NCBI RefSeq assembly: GCF_019802055.1
Contig: NZ_JAHVHW010000007.1
Span: forward strand, 1 to 64,000
DNA from: Ferrimonas balearica
Lineage (GTDB): Bacteria; Pseudomonadota; Gammaproteobacteria; Enterobacterales; Shewanellaceae
Direction: 5' to 3'
DNA length: 64,000 nt
A program made the position numbers and the translations under genes. Shown here in pieces: positions 7,716 to 16,543 of the stretch. A model generated the notes under the pieces. The model was not told where the DNA came from. It did not search any database and saw only the letters and a list, made by a program, of their open reading frames with translations. The first letter of the stretch is position 1; each line of letters opens with the position of its first letter.

Positions 7716-7935
7716 ATTAGTTCAAACCAATTCTGACATGCTGTTGTTTCTTGTGACTAGATTGACTGAATAAAAACTATAAAAAACAATGCAATGCACT
7801 CCTTGGTGGGACGAAAATAAAAATTGCGTTTGTTTGATTTTGTTTGCATTTGAGTTTTCTTGATCTGAGTCGAGATTTTCTCGTTTTCCAGATGCTAACC
7901 TGCCGCTATCAACGCGTTAAAAAGGATGCAGCACA
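7716..7935. other. AT-rich divergent intergenic region
   Basis: Together with 7606-7715 this is about 330 bases without a gene, between the TTM operon (-) and the DASS transporter (+). It is much richer in A and T than its surroundings, so it probably holds promoters and regulator sites for both directions. I see half-sites resembling CRP or FNR boxes (ttgtgactagattgac; ttgatctgagtcga) but no convincing full palindrome. Confidence 0.5.
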
Positions 7936-9612
7936 ATGGGTGGCGTAAGTGGTGTGAGCGTGGTTCAACAGGGAGGGGCGGCACAGAGCGCTTTGGATAA
8001 TACCCGGGCCAAAGAGGCGTCCGCGGCGCCGACTGACGACCTTCTCGATATGGCCCGTTACCGAATGGAACATCTGCCCGAGAGGGTTAAATCTCCATTT
8101 GAGCAGGGGCTGGAGCGTTATGGGTTGTTGGTTGCTGTGCTGGCATTCTGCTGGCTGTATTTTGGTCCGGTTCCAGGATTTTTGCAGCAGATTGACCCGG
8201 GGGTGCTGGGCAAAACCGCTTACCAGCATTGGCAGGAGGTGGGCGCCGAACAGTTTCAGCTGCACTCGGTTGCGATGCTCGCGATTTTCACGACTGCCGT
8301 CATCTTGTGGATCAGTGAGGCCCTGCCCAATTACTTGACATCCCTTATTGTCATCATCGCCATGGTGTTGTGCGGCGTACTGCCGGAGCGGGTTGCTTAT
8401 GCGAATCTGGGCCATCCCATCATGTGGCTCAATATTCTCTCCTTTATCCTGGCTTCCATGCTGGTTACCACCGGAGCGGCGAAGCGATTTGCGCTCTGGT
8501 TTATCTGCCGCTTCGGCACCCAGGCCACCCCGATCTTTTACAGCTTTATGGTGATCAACCTGGTGTTGTCGGCCTTTATCTCCGCCACCACCGCCAAAGC
8601 GGCCATCCTGATGCCGATTTTTATGGTGATTGCGGCGGTCTACGGCGCGACAGGTGGTGAAAACCGTAATAACTTCGGGCGAAATCTGGTGCTGCAGAAC
8701 CTCCTGCAGATCAACCTGTGTGCGGGAGCCTTTGTCACGGGTTCCGGTGCCAACTTGCTGGCTGCCAGCCTGATCGCCGGTGCCATTGGCGGCAGCTTCT
8801 TTTTTGCTGACTGGATGATCGTCGCTGCGCCTATTGCGATCTGCATGATCTTTATCGGCTGGTTGCTGGGCACACGGGTGTTTTTCCCACTGGCTCCGGA
8901 AGAGCGCTTGCCTCACATTGAGGGGGGCATGGAGCGTCTGAAAGCGGAGTTGGACGCAATGGGGCCGGTAAAGACCAGTGAGATTCGGGCCCTGATCATC
9001 TTTATTACCATCCTGGCGCTTTGGGCTACGGACCGTTATCACGGCGTCAGCGCGACGGCGGTTGCATTCCTGGGCGCGATCATCGCCTTGTCCCCCCGGA
9101 TTGGGGTCGTCAACTGGAACCAGGTGGACATTCCCTGGCACCTTTTGATGTTCTCAGCCGGGGCTTATACCTTGGGGGCAGGCTTTAAGCAGACTGACAT
9201 GCCGAACCTGGTGGTCAATGCAGGCCTTGAGTGGTTTGGCATGGGTGATGAAACGCCGTTTTGGGTGTTCTACATCAGTTTGACCGGGTTGATGCTGTTA
9301 AGCTCTCTGGTATTCCAGTCCAAGACCATGCGGACCATGCTGTTTGTGCCTATCGCTATCGGTATCGCACAGCGATTTGGTTACCCGGTCATGAGCCTGG
9401 CTCTCCCCGTTGCGTTGCTGATCGAGCATGTCTATGTACTGCCCTTTAACAGTAAGCCCGCGCTGCTGTTATACAGCACGGATCACTACAGCCTTACTGA
9501 CACTTTTAAGTTTGGTTTCAGTATGTTAATGATTGGTTGGGTGGCGAGCGTTGTGCTTGGCGAAACGTGGTTCCGTTGGTTGGGATACACGCCCAATGGG
9601 GTTTTCTGGTAG
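7936..9612 (+). CDS. DASS (SLC13) family sodium:anion symporter
   Basis: A 558-residue inner-membrane transporter of the divalent anion:Na+ symporter family. A hydrophilic N-terminus of about 60 residues is followed by many hydrophobic helices. The SxT/SNT-type hairpin motifs are approximated by SAFISATTAKAAILMPI in the first half and SSLVFQSKTMRTMLFVPIAI in the second. Such proteins import sulfate, phosphate or C4-dicarboxylates; substrate cannot be assigned here. AAGGA lies 9 bases before the ATG. It is divergent from the TTM operon and 29 bases upstream of the transposase-like gene. Confidence 0.85.
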   Translation: MGGVSGVSVVQQGGAAQSALDNTRAKEASAAPTDDLLDMARYRMEHLPERVKSPFEQGLERYGLLVAVLAFCWLYFGPVPGFLQQIDPGVLGKTAYQHWQEVGAEQFQLHSVAMLAIFTTAVILWISEALPNYLTSLIVIIAMVLCGVLPERVAYANLGHPIMWLNILSFILASMLVTTGAAKRFALWFICRFGTQATPIFYSFMVINLVLSAFISATTAKAAILMPIFMVIAAVYGATGGENRNNFGRNLVLQNLLQINLCAGAFVTGSGANLLAASLIAGAIGGSFFFADWMIVAAPIAICMIFIGWLLGTRVFFPLAPEERLPHIEGGMERLKAELDAMGPVKTSEIRALIIFITILALWATDRYHGVSATAVAFLGAIIALSPRIGVVNWNQVDIPWHLLMFSAGAYTLGAGFKQTDMPNLVVNAGLEWFGMGDETPFWVFYISLTGLMLLSSLVFQSKTMRTMLFVPIAIGIAQRFGYPVMSLALPVALLIEHVYVLPFNSKPALLLYSTDHYSLTDTFKFGFSMLMIGWVASVVLGETWFRWLGYTPNGVFW

Positions 9613-9641
9613 CCCCCGTGGTTTTAGGATAAATCGCATTT

Positions 9642-10679
9642 ATGTCGAAGAAAGACGCAGAGATCCGGAGCAAGCTCGCGCTGCTGCAGTTGGTAGAGGA
9701 ACTGGGCAGCGTCAGCAAGGCTTGCGAGATCATGGGCTACAGCCGGGACAGCTACTACCGCTTCAAAAAGCAGTTTGACGAAGCCGGCCCGCAAGGGCTG
9801 AAAAACCTGTCCAAGAAGCGCTCAGTGATGAAGAACCGCCTGGCACCGGAAGTGGAAGCTCAGGTGATTGAGATCGCACTGGATTACCCCAACTATGGCC
9901 AGTCCCGGGTTGCTGAGTTGCTGACGGCCCGAGGCTGCATCATTTCACCTAGCGGTGTCCGCTCTGTGTGGCTGCGCCACAATCTCGAAACTAAGAAAAA
10001 TCGTCTTCTGGCTTTGCAGAATCAGTTGGCTCAGCGGGCCGAGCTGGATGGGGCCAGTCGAGACAAGATGGAGATGGTTCATCGACTGACTCAGGATATG
10101 GGGGAGTTGGAGTGTCAGTATCCGGGCGAGCTTTGGGTGCAGGATACCTTCGCCATTAACACCAACGGCGGATTGGGCACCCTGTACCAGCACACCTTTA
10201 TTGATGCCTACACGCAGTTGGCTTTTGTCCGCCTCAGTGCTGACAAGGATGCCCGTGCCGCTCAGCAGTTTTTGCATGAAGGCGCCGTGCCCTGGTGCCA
10301 CACTCTCAATCTGCCAATCGATACGATCCTGACCGATAAAGGGGCGGAATTCTTTGGCCCTCAAAGCGGCCCCTATCAGACGATGATTGCTGAGCTGGGT
10401 TGCAAGCACATCCATATGCGGGCCTACAACGGACCGGTGGTCAACGGTCTGGCAGCACGCTTCCAGTCCCTGATGAACAATGAGTTCTATGCTCCGCTAT
10501 TCAAAAGCAGCCGGGTTGAGGAGATTGCGACATTGCAGGCCAAGCTTGATCAATGGCTGAGCGACTACAACCAATCTTTTGCGGTGTCCGGGCGTTACAC
10601 ACTGGGGAAAGCGCCGATGCAGACCTTACAAGTCAGCCGTCACCTGATTCCACAACATTGTGGTGGTCTGAACGACTAG
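9642..10679 (+). CDS. IS481-like transposase/integrase-core protein lacking third catalytic acid
   Basis: A 345-residue protein with an N-terminal helix-turn-helix (about residues 10-45, VSKACEIMGYSRDSYYRF), a second HTH-like part (85-120), and an rve-type integrase core. Two catalytic aspartates are visible: D168 in WVQDTF and D232 in LTDKGAEF. The third acid, expected as NGxxERF, is missing: the sequence is NGLAARF with Ala at 272. This is unexpected for an active DDE enzyme and suggests an inactive or domesticated protein. I saw no obvious terminal inverted repeats around it. The reading frame is full length and it lies next to the right copy of the terminator repeat. Confidence 0.8.
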   Translation: MSKKDAEIRSKLALLQLVEELGSVSKACEIMGYSRDSYYRFKKQFDEAGPQGLKNLSKKRSVMKNRLAPEVEAQVIEIALDYPNYGQSRVAELLTARGCIISPSGVRSVWLRHNLETKKNRLLALQNQLAQRAELDGASRDKMEMVHRLTQDMGELECQYPGELWVQDTFAINTNGGLGTLYQHTFIDAYTQLAFVRLSADKDARAAQQFLHEGAVPWCHTLNLPIDTILTDKGAEFFGPQSGPYQTMIAELGCKHIHMRAYNGPVVNGLAARFQSLMNNEFYAPLFKSSRVEEIATLQAKLDQWLSDYNQSFAVSGRYTLGKAPMQTLQVSRHLIPQHCGGLND

Positions 10680-10706
10680 CTCTTACCGCAGGGCCAAACG
10701 TCCTCC

Positions 10707-10754
10707 AAGAAAGCCCGCTTTTTAAGCGGGCTTTTTTTGTACCGGTTCGGTGGC
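10707..10754 (+). repeat. Right copy of terminator-containing direct repeat
   Basis: The first 34 bases are identical to 567-600 and the similarity extends beyond the terminator. It lies 27 bases after the transposase-like stop and before the convergent glsA. Confidence 0.85.
10708..10739. terminator. Terminator between transposase-like gene and glsA
   Basis: The same 10-bp perfect stem as the tRNA-Trp terminator is present, with a T run on the + strand and an A-rich flank giving a shorter T run on the - strand. It probably serves both convergent genes. Confidence 0.88.
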
Positions 10755-11693
10755 TTAACGATGGGCAAACACGCTCAGCCCCAGCGCCCTGGCAAAGTGA
10801 GAAACGGCCGCTACGCCACGGACACTGTTTCCCGCTTCATCCAGTGGGGGTGAAAAGGCCGCGACGGCCAGCCGCCCGGGCGCCACGGCCAGCAGACCAC
10901 CGCCTACCCCACTTTTTCCGGGTAGCCCGACCTGGTAGGCAAAATCCCCCGAGCTGGTATACAGCCCTTCCATCATCATTTCGGCAAGAACCGGTTGAAC
11001 GTGCTTCTCCGCCAATACCCGTTCCTGCGTCACGGGGTTAACGCCTCCATTTGCCAGACAAGCCCCCATGGTGGCCAGATCGACCGCGCTCACCAGAGTG
11101 GAGCATTGGCGCGTGTAGATGTCGACGGCTTCCATCGGATCGCTGTAACAGGCGCCTGCAGAGTACAGCAGCCAGGCGATGGCGCGATTGTGGAAGTTTG
11201 TCGTTTGCTCCGACTGATTGACCTCGTCCGACAGTGGGATTGCACGTCCAGCAAACCGCGATTGGGTGTTAAGAATGGCGTTCCAGCGGCGGTCCGGTGT
11301 CTCGCCCTCCACCAGGCTGGCTGTGGCGATGGCACCCGCATTCACCAGGGGGGAGAGCGGTTTGCCGCCATGCAGTTCCAACGCTATCACTGAGTTAAAG
11401 GGGAGCCCGGTAGGGTCCGCTCCCACCTTTTGCTGAACCCCGTCAGCGCCAATCTGGTCAATGACGTTGCAAAGGGTAAAGACCTTGGATATCGACTCAA
11501 TAGCAAACCGGTAATCCGCGTCGCCCATTGAGGCTACCTGGCCATCTACCGTCACCACCGCAAGCCCCAAAAGATCGGAGGGCACTGAAGCCAGGTAGGG
11601 GATGTAGCTGGCATTAACACCACCAGAGACTGTACCGGCAAATCTCAGGGCATCGGTCATGGCATCTGAGATGGCATTCATCGATATCAGCAT
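10755..11693 (-). CDS. glsA: Glutaminase
   Basis: A 312-residue beta-lactamase-fold glutaminase (glutamine to glutamate and ammonia). The family's active-site SxxK is seen in FAIESISKVFTL, with NAGAI, TNFHNRA, the LANGG segment and the glycine-rich GLPGKSGVGGG loop near the C-terminus. The start at 11693 is chosen because AAAGGAG lies 8 bases upstream; the longer ATG at 11717 would lie inside gadC. It is the last gene of gadB-gadC-glsA, where it can supply glutamate for decarboxylation and release ammonia that neutralises acid. This matches the E. coli YbaS-GadC logic. Confidence 0.93.
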   Translation of the reverse strand: MLISMNAISDAMTDALRFAGTVSGGVNASYIPYLASVPSDLLGLAVVTVDGQVASMGDADYRFAIESISKVFTLCNVIDQIGADGVQQKVGADPTGLPFNSVIALELHGGKPLSPLVNAGAIATASLVEGETPDRRWNAILNTQSRFAGRAIPLSDEVNQSEQTTNFHNRAIAWLLYSAGACYSDPMEAVDIYTRQCSTLVSAVDLATMGACLANGGVNPVTQERVLAEKHVQPVLAEMMMEGLYTSSGDFAYQVGLPGKSGVGGGLLAVAPGRLAVAAFSPPLDEAGNSVRGVAAVSHFARALGLSVFAHR

Positions 11694-11698
11694 GCGCT

Positions 11699-13165
11699 CT
11701 ACTCCTTTGGCTCCCAACTGAAGGGCTCAAATTTGGCGCCCGGCATGCGCCAATGGGGGCGTCGCAACGCATAGATGATCAAGGGGATGGCCACGAAGAA
11801 GAGTGTTCCGCCGATCAGCAGCCCCACAAAGGTGGCCGGGCTGCCCACTGATATCTGTGCCGGAGGGATAAAGGAAACCAGGAACGCCAGCAGGGCAGCG
11901 AGAAAACCGAGCCCGCCGAAAAACCACATCCCGACTTTGCCACCGGGCACGCTGTAGGGACGGGGGCGGTCCGGCTGAGAGTGGCGCAGGTAGATGGCCG
12001 CAGCAAACATCAGCAGGTACATCACCAGATAGAGGATCACGGTTAACTGGCTCAGGATCTGGTAAGCCGCTTCAACCGATGGCAGTACCACAAACATCAG
12101 ACCCAGAATCGTCACCAGTACCGCCTGAAGCACCATCAATGTGACCGGAGCACCATGTGAGTTGGTCTTCTGCAGGAACGGCGGAAGGTAGCCGGCGCGG
12201 CCCACCTCCAGCAGACCGGCGGAAGGCCCGGCGACCCAGACCGTAACGCCGCCCAGTACACCAAAAGCCAACATCGCAGCGATGATGGAGCCTGCCCAGG
12301 GGACGCCAAAGAACTGGAAGAAATCGTCGTAGGAAACCAGCAGGCTCTGCACCAGGTTGATCTGGGCTTTGGGAATGATGATGGCGATCGCCAGGGTGCC
12401 AAGCACAAACACTGCCACGGTGGCGATGGAGGAGATCATGATCGCCAGGGGGTAGTTGCGGGTCGGGTTATCCACCTCACCCACATGGATGGCGTTCATC
12501 TCCATGCCGGCATAGAACAGGAAGATGGATGCCGCTAACACCAGATTGTTGAAGTTGCTGAGGTCGGGTACCAGATCACCAGCTTTTAGCGCGATCTCGG
12601 AATGGCCGGTCATGGCGTAGTAGGTCAGGCCCATCACAATCAGAATCCCGGCGGGAAGAATGGTGCCAATCAGGCCTCCCCACTTGGCGACCGGGGCGAA
12701 GGCCTTGGCCCCAAACAGACCGATAGCCGTGGCCAGCCAGTAAACCCCAACCACAATCGCCACGGTGTAGTACTGATTGGCGGCCAGAGCCTGGTCCCAA
12801 CTCTGGTCCGGGCCGATAAAGGCGAGCGACACGGCCGCAAAGGTCAGTACGGTGGGAAACCAGATGGTGACCTCGATCCAGAGCATCGCCATGGCGAGAA
12901 ACGCGATGCGGGGACCAAACGCCTCCCCCACCCAGCGGAATACGCCGCCTTTCTGAGGCCAGGTGGTGGCCAGTTCTGCGGCAACAATGGCTACGGGGAT
13001 CAGGAAGAACACGGCGGCAAACAGGTAATAGAACGCGGAGCTGACGCCATATTCCGCTTCGGCGGGTAAACCTCGCAAACTGACGACGGCGGTGATGTTC
13101 ATCACCGCGAGCGTCATTACCGACAGCTTAACGGTTTGGCTGGTCGATTGAGATGAGCCTGACAT
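11699..13165 (-). CDS. gadC: Glutamate/GABA antiporter of the APC family
   Basis: A 488-residue inner-membrane exchanger with about twelve hydrophobic helices. The GadC-like N-terminus (KLSVMTLAVMNITAVVSLRGLPAEAEYG), the WPQKGGVFRWVGEAFG segment and AGMEMNAIHVGEVDNP are typical of glutamate:GABA antiporters. The last residues (about 465-488) are hydrophilic and could form the pH-sensing C-plug, though shorter than in E. coli GadC (511). The start at 13165 follows GGGAGG with close spacing; a longer ATG at 13210 has no better site. It lies between gadB and glsA in one operon. Confidence 0.9.
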   Translation of the reverse strand: MSGSSQSTSQTVKLSVMTLAVMNITAVVSLRGLPAEAEYGVSSAFYYLFAAVFFLIPVAIVAAELATTWPQKGGVFRWVGEAFGPRIAFLAMAMLWIEVTIWFPTVLTFAAVSLAFIGPDQSWDQALAANQYYTVAIVVGVYWLATAIGLFGAKAFAPVAKWGGLIGTILPAGILIVMGLTYYAMTGHSEIALKAGDLVPDLSNFNNLVLAASIFLFYAGMEMNAIHVGEVDNPTRNYPLAIMISSIATVAVFVLGTLAIAIIIPKAQINLVQSLLVSYDDFFQFFGVPWAGSIIAAMLAFGVLGGVTVWVAGPSAGLLEVGRAGYLPPFLQKTNSHGAPVTLMVLQAVLVTILGLMFVVLPSVEAAYQILSQLTVILYLVMYLLMFAAAIYLRHSQPDRPRPYSVPGGKVGMWFFGGLGFLAALLAFLVSFIPPAQISVGSPATFVGLLIGGTLFFVAIPLIIYALRRPHWRMPGAKFEPFSWEPKE

Positions 13166-13219
13166 ACGCCCTCCCTCAACGGGTTGCGAATGGTGGCGGC
13201 GTACCGCCACTGAGGTGAC

Positions 13220-14620
13220 TTAACCGTGCGTGAAGGAACCCCTTTCGCTCTGGGTAAGAGGCACCTGAACCGGGCGCTTCTGAAAATGCTCAATGGCGCG
13301 ACGGATGTCGTCCATCAACAGGCTGGCCAGATCCATATCCACCCCCTGACGCACCATCACGCGCATCACTGCAATGTCTGAAGCCTCACCTGACAGCTGG
13401 AATGCTGGCACTTGCCAGCCACGCTCTAACAGCTTGGCAGAGAGGTCATAGAGGCTGAAGGGCAGGGTCTCGCCCTCCCGAACCCGGAAGCAGACCGCCG
13501 GGATACCCTGCTTCGGATCCCCGGTATTGATGAACTCAAAGAGACCAAAGCGATTCAACTCGTTTGCCAGGTATTGGGCCACCTGATAGCACGCATCCTG
13601 AACCCGTTTATAGCCATCAAATCCAAGCCGGTTAAACAGGTAATACTGCGCCACTACCTGACCGGCAGGGCGGGAGAAGTTGATGGCAAAGGTGCCCACC
13701 TGCCCACCCAAATAGGGGACGGAGAAGATCAGGTCCTCAGGCAACTCAGCTTTGTCCCGCCATACGATCCAACCCACGCCAAGCGGAGCCAGCCCATACT
13801 TGTGCCCCGAGGTGCTGATCGATTTGACCCGGGGTAAACGAAAATCCCAAACAATGTCCGGTGTGCAGAATGGGGCTAGAAAGCCGCCGGACGCCGCATC
13901 CACATGCAGGTCGATATCCAGCCCGGTTTGTTGCTGCAGCAGGTCTAACGCATCGGACAAGGGTTTTACCTGCTCGTAGTGGCCGGTGTAGGTCACGCCA
14001 AAGGTGGGGACAACGCAGATGGTGTTCTCATCCACCGCCTCCAGCATGCGCTCCACATCCATCCCAAAATTGCCCGGCTTCATTGGGATCTGGCGCATCT
14101 CAATGTCCCAGTAGCGGCAGAACTTCACCCAGCAGATCTGGACCGGACCGCACACAAGATTCGGCTTGTCCGTTGGCTTTCCTTGCGCTTTACGGCGAGC
14201 ACGCCAACGCCACTTCGCTGCCATCCCACCCAGCATGCAGGCCTCTGAAGAGCCAACCGTCGACGTACCGAGGGAGTTGGCGAGATCGGGCGCGTTCCAC
14301 AGGTCCGCCAACATGTGAGCACAGCGGATCTCCAGCTCAGCCGTTTGCGGGTATTCGCTCTTGTCGATCATATTCCGGTCTATCGCCTGATCCAGGATAC
14401 GGTGCACCTCGTCCTCCTCCCAGGTCTGGCAGAAGGTCGCCAGGTTCTGGCGAGGGTTGCCATCCAGATAGAGCTCATCTTCCACCAGTTGGAGAATGTC
14501 CCGGGGAGACTGCTCCTCCGGAGGAAACTTGTACTTAGGGAGCGGCTTGGCGGTGTCTCGGGCCGCAAAGGTGGTGTCATTCAACTTATGACGAATGTCA
14601 TCTCTGGAAATCAGGGACAT
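13220..14620 (-). CDS. gadB: Glutamate decarboxylase
   Basis: A 466-residue PLP enzyme (glutamate to GABA with uptake of one proton), the same length as E. coli GadA/B. The PLP lysine is K274 in STSGHKYG, preceded by [11 protein letters not shown]. The C-terminus ends FTHG with His465, the residue that in E. coli GadB blocks the cofactor at neutral pH, so pH-controlled activity is expected. The start at 14620 follows CAGGAG at 7 bases; an upstream ATG at 14665 adds residues unlike the family. It is the first gene of gadB-gadC-glsA, an acid-resistance operon. Confidence 0.95.
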   Translation of the reverse strand: MSLISRDDIRHKLNDTTFAARDTAKPLPKYKFPPEEQSPRDILQLVEDELYLDGNPRQNLATFCQTWEEDEVHRILDQAIDRNMIDKSEYPQTAELEIRCAHMLADLWNAPDLANSLGTSTVGSSEACMLGGMAAKWRWRARRKAQGKPTDKPNLVCGPVQICWVKFCRYWDIEMRQIPMKPGNFGMDVERMLEAVDENTICVVPTFGVTYTGHYEQVKPLSDALDLLQQQTGLDIDLHVDAASGGFLAPFCTPDIVWDFRLPRVKSISTSGHKYGLAPLGVGWIVWRDKAELPEDLIFSVPYLGGQVGTFAINFSRPAGQVVAQYYLFNRLGFDGYKRVQDACYQVAQYLANELNRFGLFEFINTGDPKQGIPAVCFRVREGETLPFSLYDLSAKLLERGWQVPAFQLSGEASDIAVMRVMVRQGVDMDLASLLMDDIRRAIEHFQKRPVQVPLTQSERGSFTHG

Positions 14621-14884
14621 AGAAATTCTCCTGTTGCTCTGAGGAGGCCTGAGCCGCAGGGGCAAATGGAAGTGACGGGTGGCAAGTCACCGGTGCGGGA
14701 CCTGCCAGCGGCAAAAATCAGAGGCCAGACGGAGAATTAAGAAAAGTCGCCCGAGCCTGGATTGTCAACGTGCCTGATAAGGGGGCAGCCGGACGGCCCA
14801 TCCTCTATCTGTCCTATACTCCAACAGCACGTTCGTGCGCTTACTTGAAAATCCCCCACTCTCAACCTGCAAGGAGACCTGTCA
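14621..14884. other. Divergent control region of gadB and the sulfatase gene
   Basis: The 264-base region holds the promoters of two divergent units. A good -10 for the sulfatase direction (tatact, 14815-14820) is visible, but without a clear -35. No recognisable acid-response regulator site was seen and no ORF is supported. Confidence 0.45.
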
Positions 14885-16483
14885 ATGGAACCCAAAGCGG
14901 CGTTTGTAGACCGGGCTTGGCGCTTTGCCAGCCTGGCAGTTTTGCTGATTGTGGCCACCTTTTACTCTCTTTTAGTTCAGGCCGACGAGGCTGGAGCGAA
15001 ACCCAATATTTTGGTGCTTTGGGGTGATGACATAGGCCAGACCAATTTGTCGGTGTATTCACATGGGTTGATGGGTTACCAAACCCCCAATATCGACAGC
15101 ATCGCGGAACAAGGCATGATGTTCACCGATTACTACGGTGAGCAGTCCTGTACTGCGGGGCGCTCTTCGTTTATCACCGGACAAAGTGTGTTTCGGACGG
15201 GGCTATCCAAAGTGGGGATGCCTGGCGCTAAGGAGGGGTTGAGCACAGAAGATCCGACCCTGGCGGTTCTGCTCAAGGCGGAAGGTTATGCCACTGGCCA
15301 GTTTGGCAAGAATCACCTGGGGGACCGGGATGAGCATCTGCCAACCAACCACGGTTTTGATGAGTTCTTTGGCAACCTTTACCACCTGAATGCCGAGGAG
15401 GAGCCGGAGCTGCCGGACTACCCCGGTGATATGAAAATGGCGGATGGCAAAACCTTCCGCGAAACTTTTGGTCCCCGAGGCGTGATTCACTCCTACGCCG
15501 ATGGACGCATCGAAGATACCGGCCCGCTGACCCGCAAACGGATGGAAACCATCGACGACGAAACCGCGGCGGCCGCTCTCGAGTTTATTGAGCGCGAAAC
15601 CAAACAGGGAAAACCCTGGTTTGTTTGGTGGAACGCCACCCGGATGCACTTCCGTACCCATGTGAAGGAGGAATTGCGTGGGATCTCGGGTCAGGACGAG
15701 TATGCCGACGGCATGGTCGAACATGATCGACACATTGGCCTGTTCCTGGAGAAGCTTAATCAGCTTGGGATTGCGGATAACACCATCGTGTTTTACTCCA
15801 CCGACAACGGCCCTCATATGAACACCTGGCCGGATGCGGGGATGACGCCGTTCCGGGGAGAAAAGAACACCAACTGGGAAGGGGGCTGGCGCGTACCAGC
15901 GATGGTGCGTTGGCCCGGGAAAATCGAAGAAGGCTCGGTCTCTAACGCCATCATGCACCACATGGACTGGATCCCCACCTTCCTGGCGGCGGCGGGCAAC
16001 GACGACATCAAGTCTGCGCTGGTGAAAGGGGGCGTTAAGTCGATCGGGCGCAGTTACAAGGTGCACCTGGACGGGTATAACTTCCTGCCCTACCTGACCG
16101 GCCAGTCAGAGTCCTCGCCACGCCATGAGATCTTCTACTTCTCCGATGATGGTGATCTGACGGCACTGCGCTATGACGACTGGAAGCTGCTGTTTATGGA
16201 GCAGCGCTCTCCCGGCACGCTGGAGGTCTGGGCCAATCCCTTTACGCCGCTGCGGGTGCCTCTCATCTTTAACCTGCGTCGGGACCCCTTCGAGCGGGCC
16301 CAGATCACCTCCAACACCTACTATGACTGGCTGCTGGATCACGCCTTTATGCTGGTGCCGGCACAAGCCTACGTTGGCAGCTTCCTGGCGACATTCGAGG
16401 AATTTCCACCCCGGATGAAAGCCGCCAGTTTCAGTCTGGATAAGGTGATGGAGAAACTGGAGACATCCGGAACTTCACAATAA
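14885..16483 (+). CDS. Secreted sulfatase (arylsulfatase family)
   Basis: A 532-residue type I sulfatase that would release sulfate from organic esters. It has an N-terminal hydrophobic signal segment (about 15-32) ending in VQADE. Metal ligands appear in LWGDDIG (D48, D49) and in the later YSTDNGPH. The formylglycine site is C89-T-A-G-R93, with Ala where most aerobic enzymes have Pro. GKNHLGD and the GWRVPAMVRWPG segment are family hallmarks. CAAGGAG lies before the ATG. No sulfatase-maturation gene is in the window. The HAD phosphatase and octaheme cytochrome genes follow on the same strand. Confidence 0.92.
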   Translation: MEPKAAFVDRAWRFASLAVLLIVATFYSLLVQADEAGAKPNILVLWGDDIGQTNLSVYSHGLMGYQTPNIDSIAEQGMMFTDYYGEQSCTAGRSSFITGQSVFRTGLSKVGMPGAKEGLSTEDPTLAVLLKAEGYATGQFGKNHLGDRDEHLPTNHGFDEFFGNLYHLNAEEEPELPDYPGDMKMADGKTFRETFGPRGVIHSYADGRIEDTGPLTRKRMETIDDETAAAALEFIERETKQGKPWFVWWNATRMHFRTHVKEELRGISGQDEYADGMVEHDRHIGLFLEKLNQLGIADNTIVFYSTDNGPHMNTWPDAGMTPFRGEKNTNWEGGWRVPAMVRWPGKIEEGSVSNAIMHHMDWIPTFLAAAGNDDIKSALVKGGVKSIGRSYKVHLDGYNFLPYLTGQSESSPRHEIFYFSDDGDLTALRYDDWKLLFMEQRSPGTLEVWANPFTPLRVPLIFNLRRDPFERAQITSNTYYDWLLDHAFMLVPAQAYVGSFLATFEEFPPRMKAASFSLDKVMEKLETSGTSQ

Positions 16484-16543
16484 ACGGCATGGTGCTTCCC
16501 GCCTTTCTTTTGGGGAGGCGGGGAGCGTCCGGGAGAACCTGAA

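Noticed and set aside
7909-9141. 410-residue open frame antisense to the DASS transporter
   Set aside because: Polar, His/Gln/Arg-rich translation of the reverse of a membrane protein; no start site.
9612-10740. Classical insertion sequence around the transposase-like gene
   Set aside because: No terminal inverted repeats or short target duplication were seen beside the gene, and one catalytic residue is missing; only the 48-bp terminator repeat is present, and its other copy is 10 kb away.
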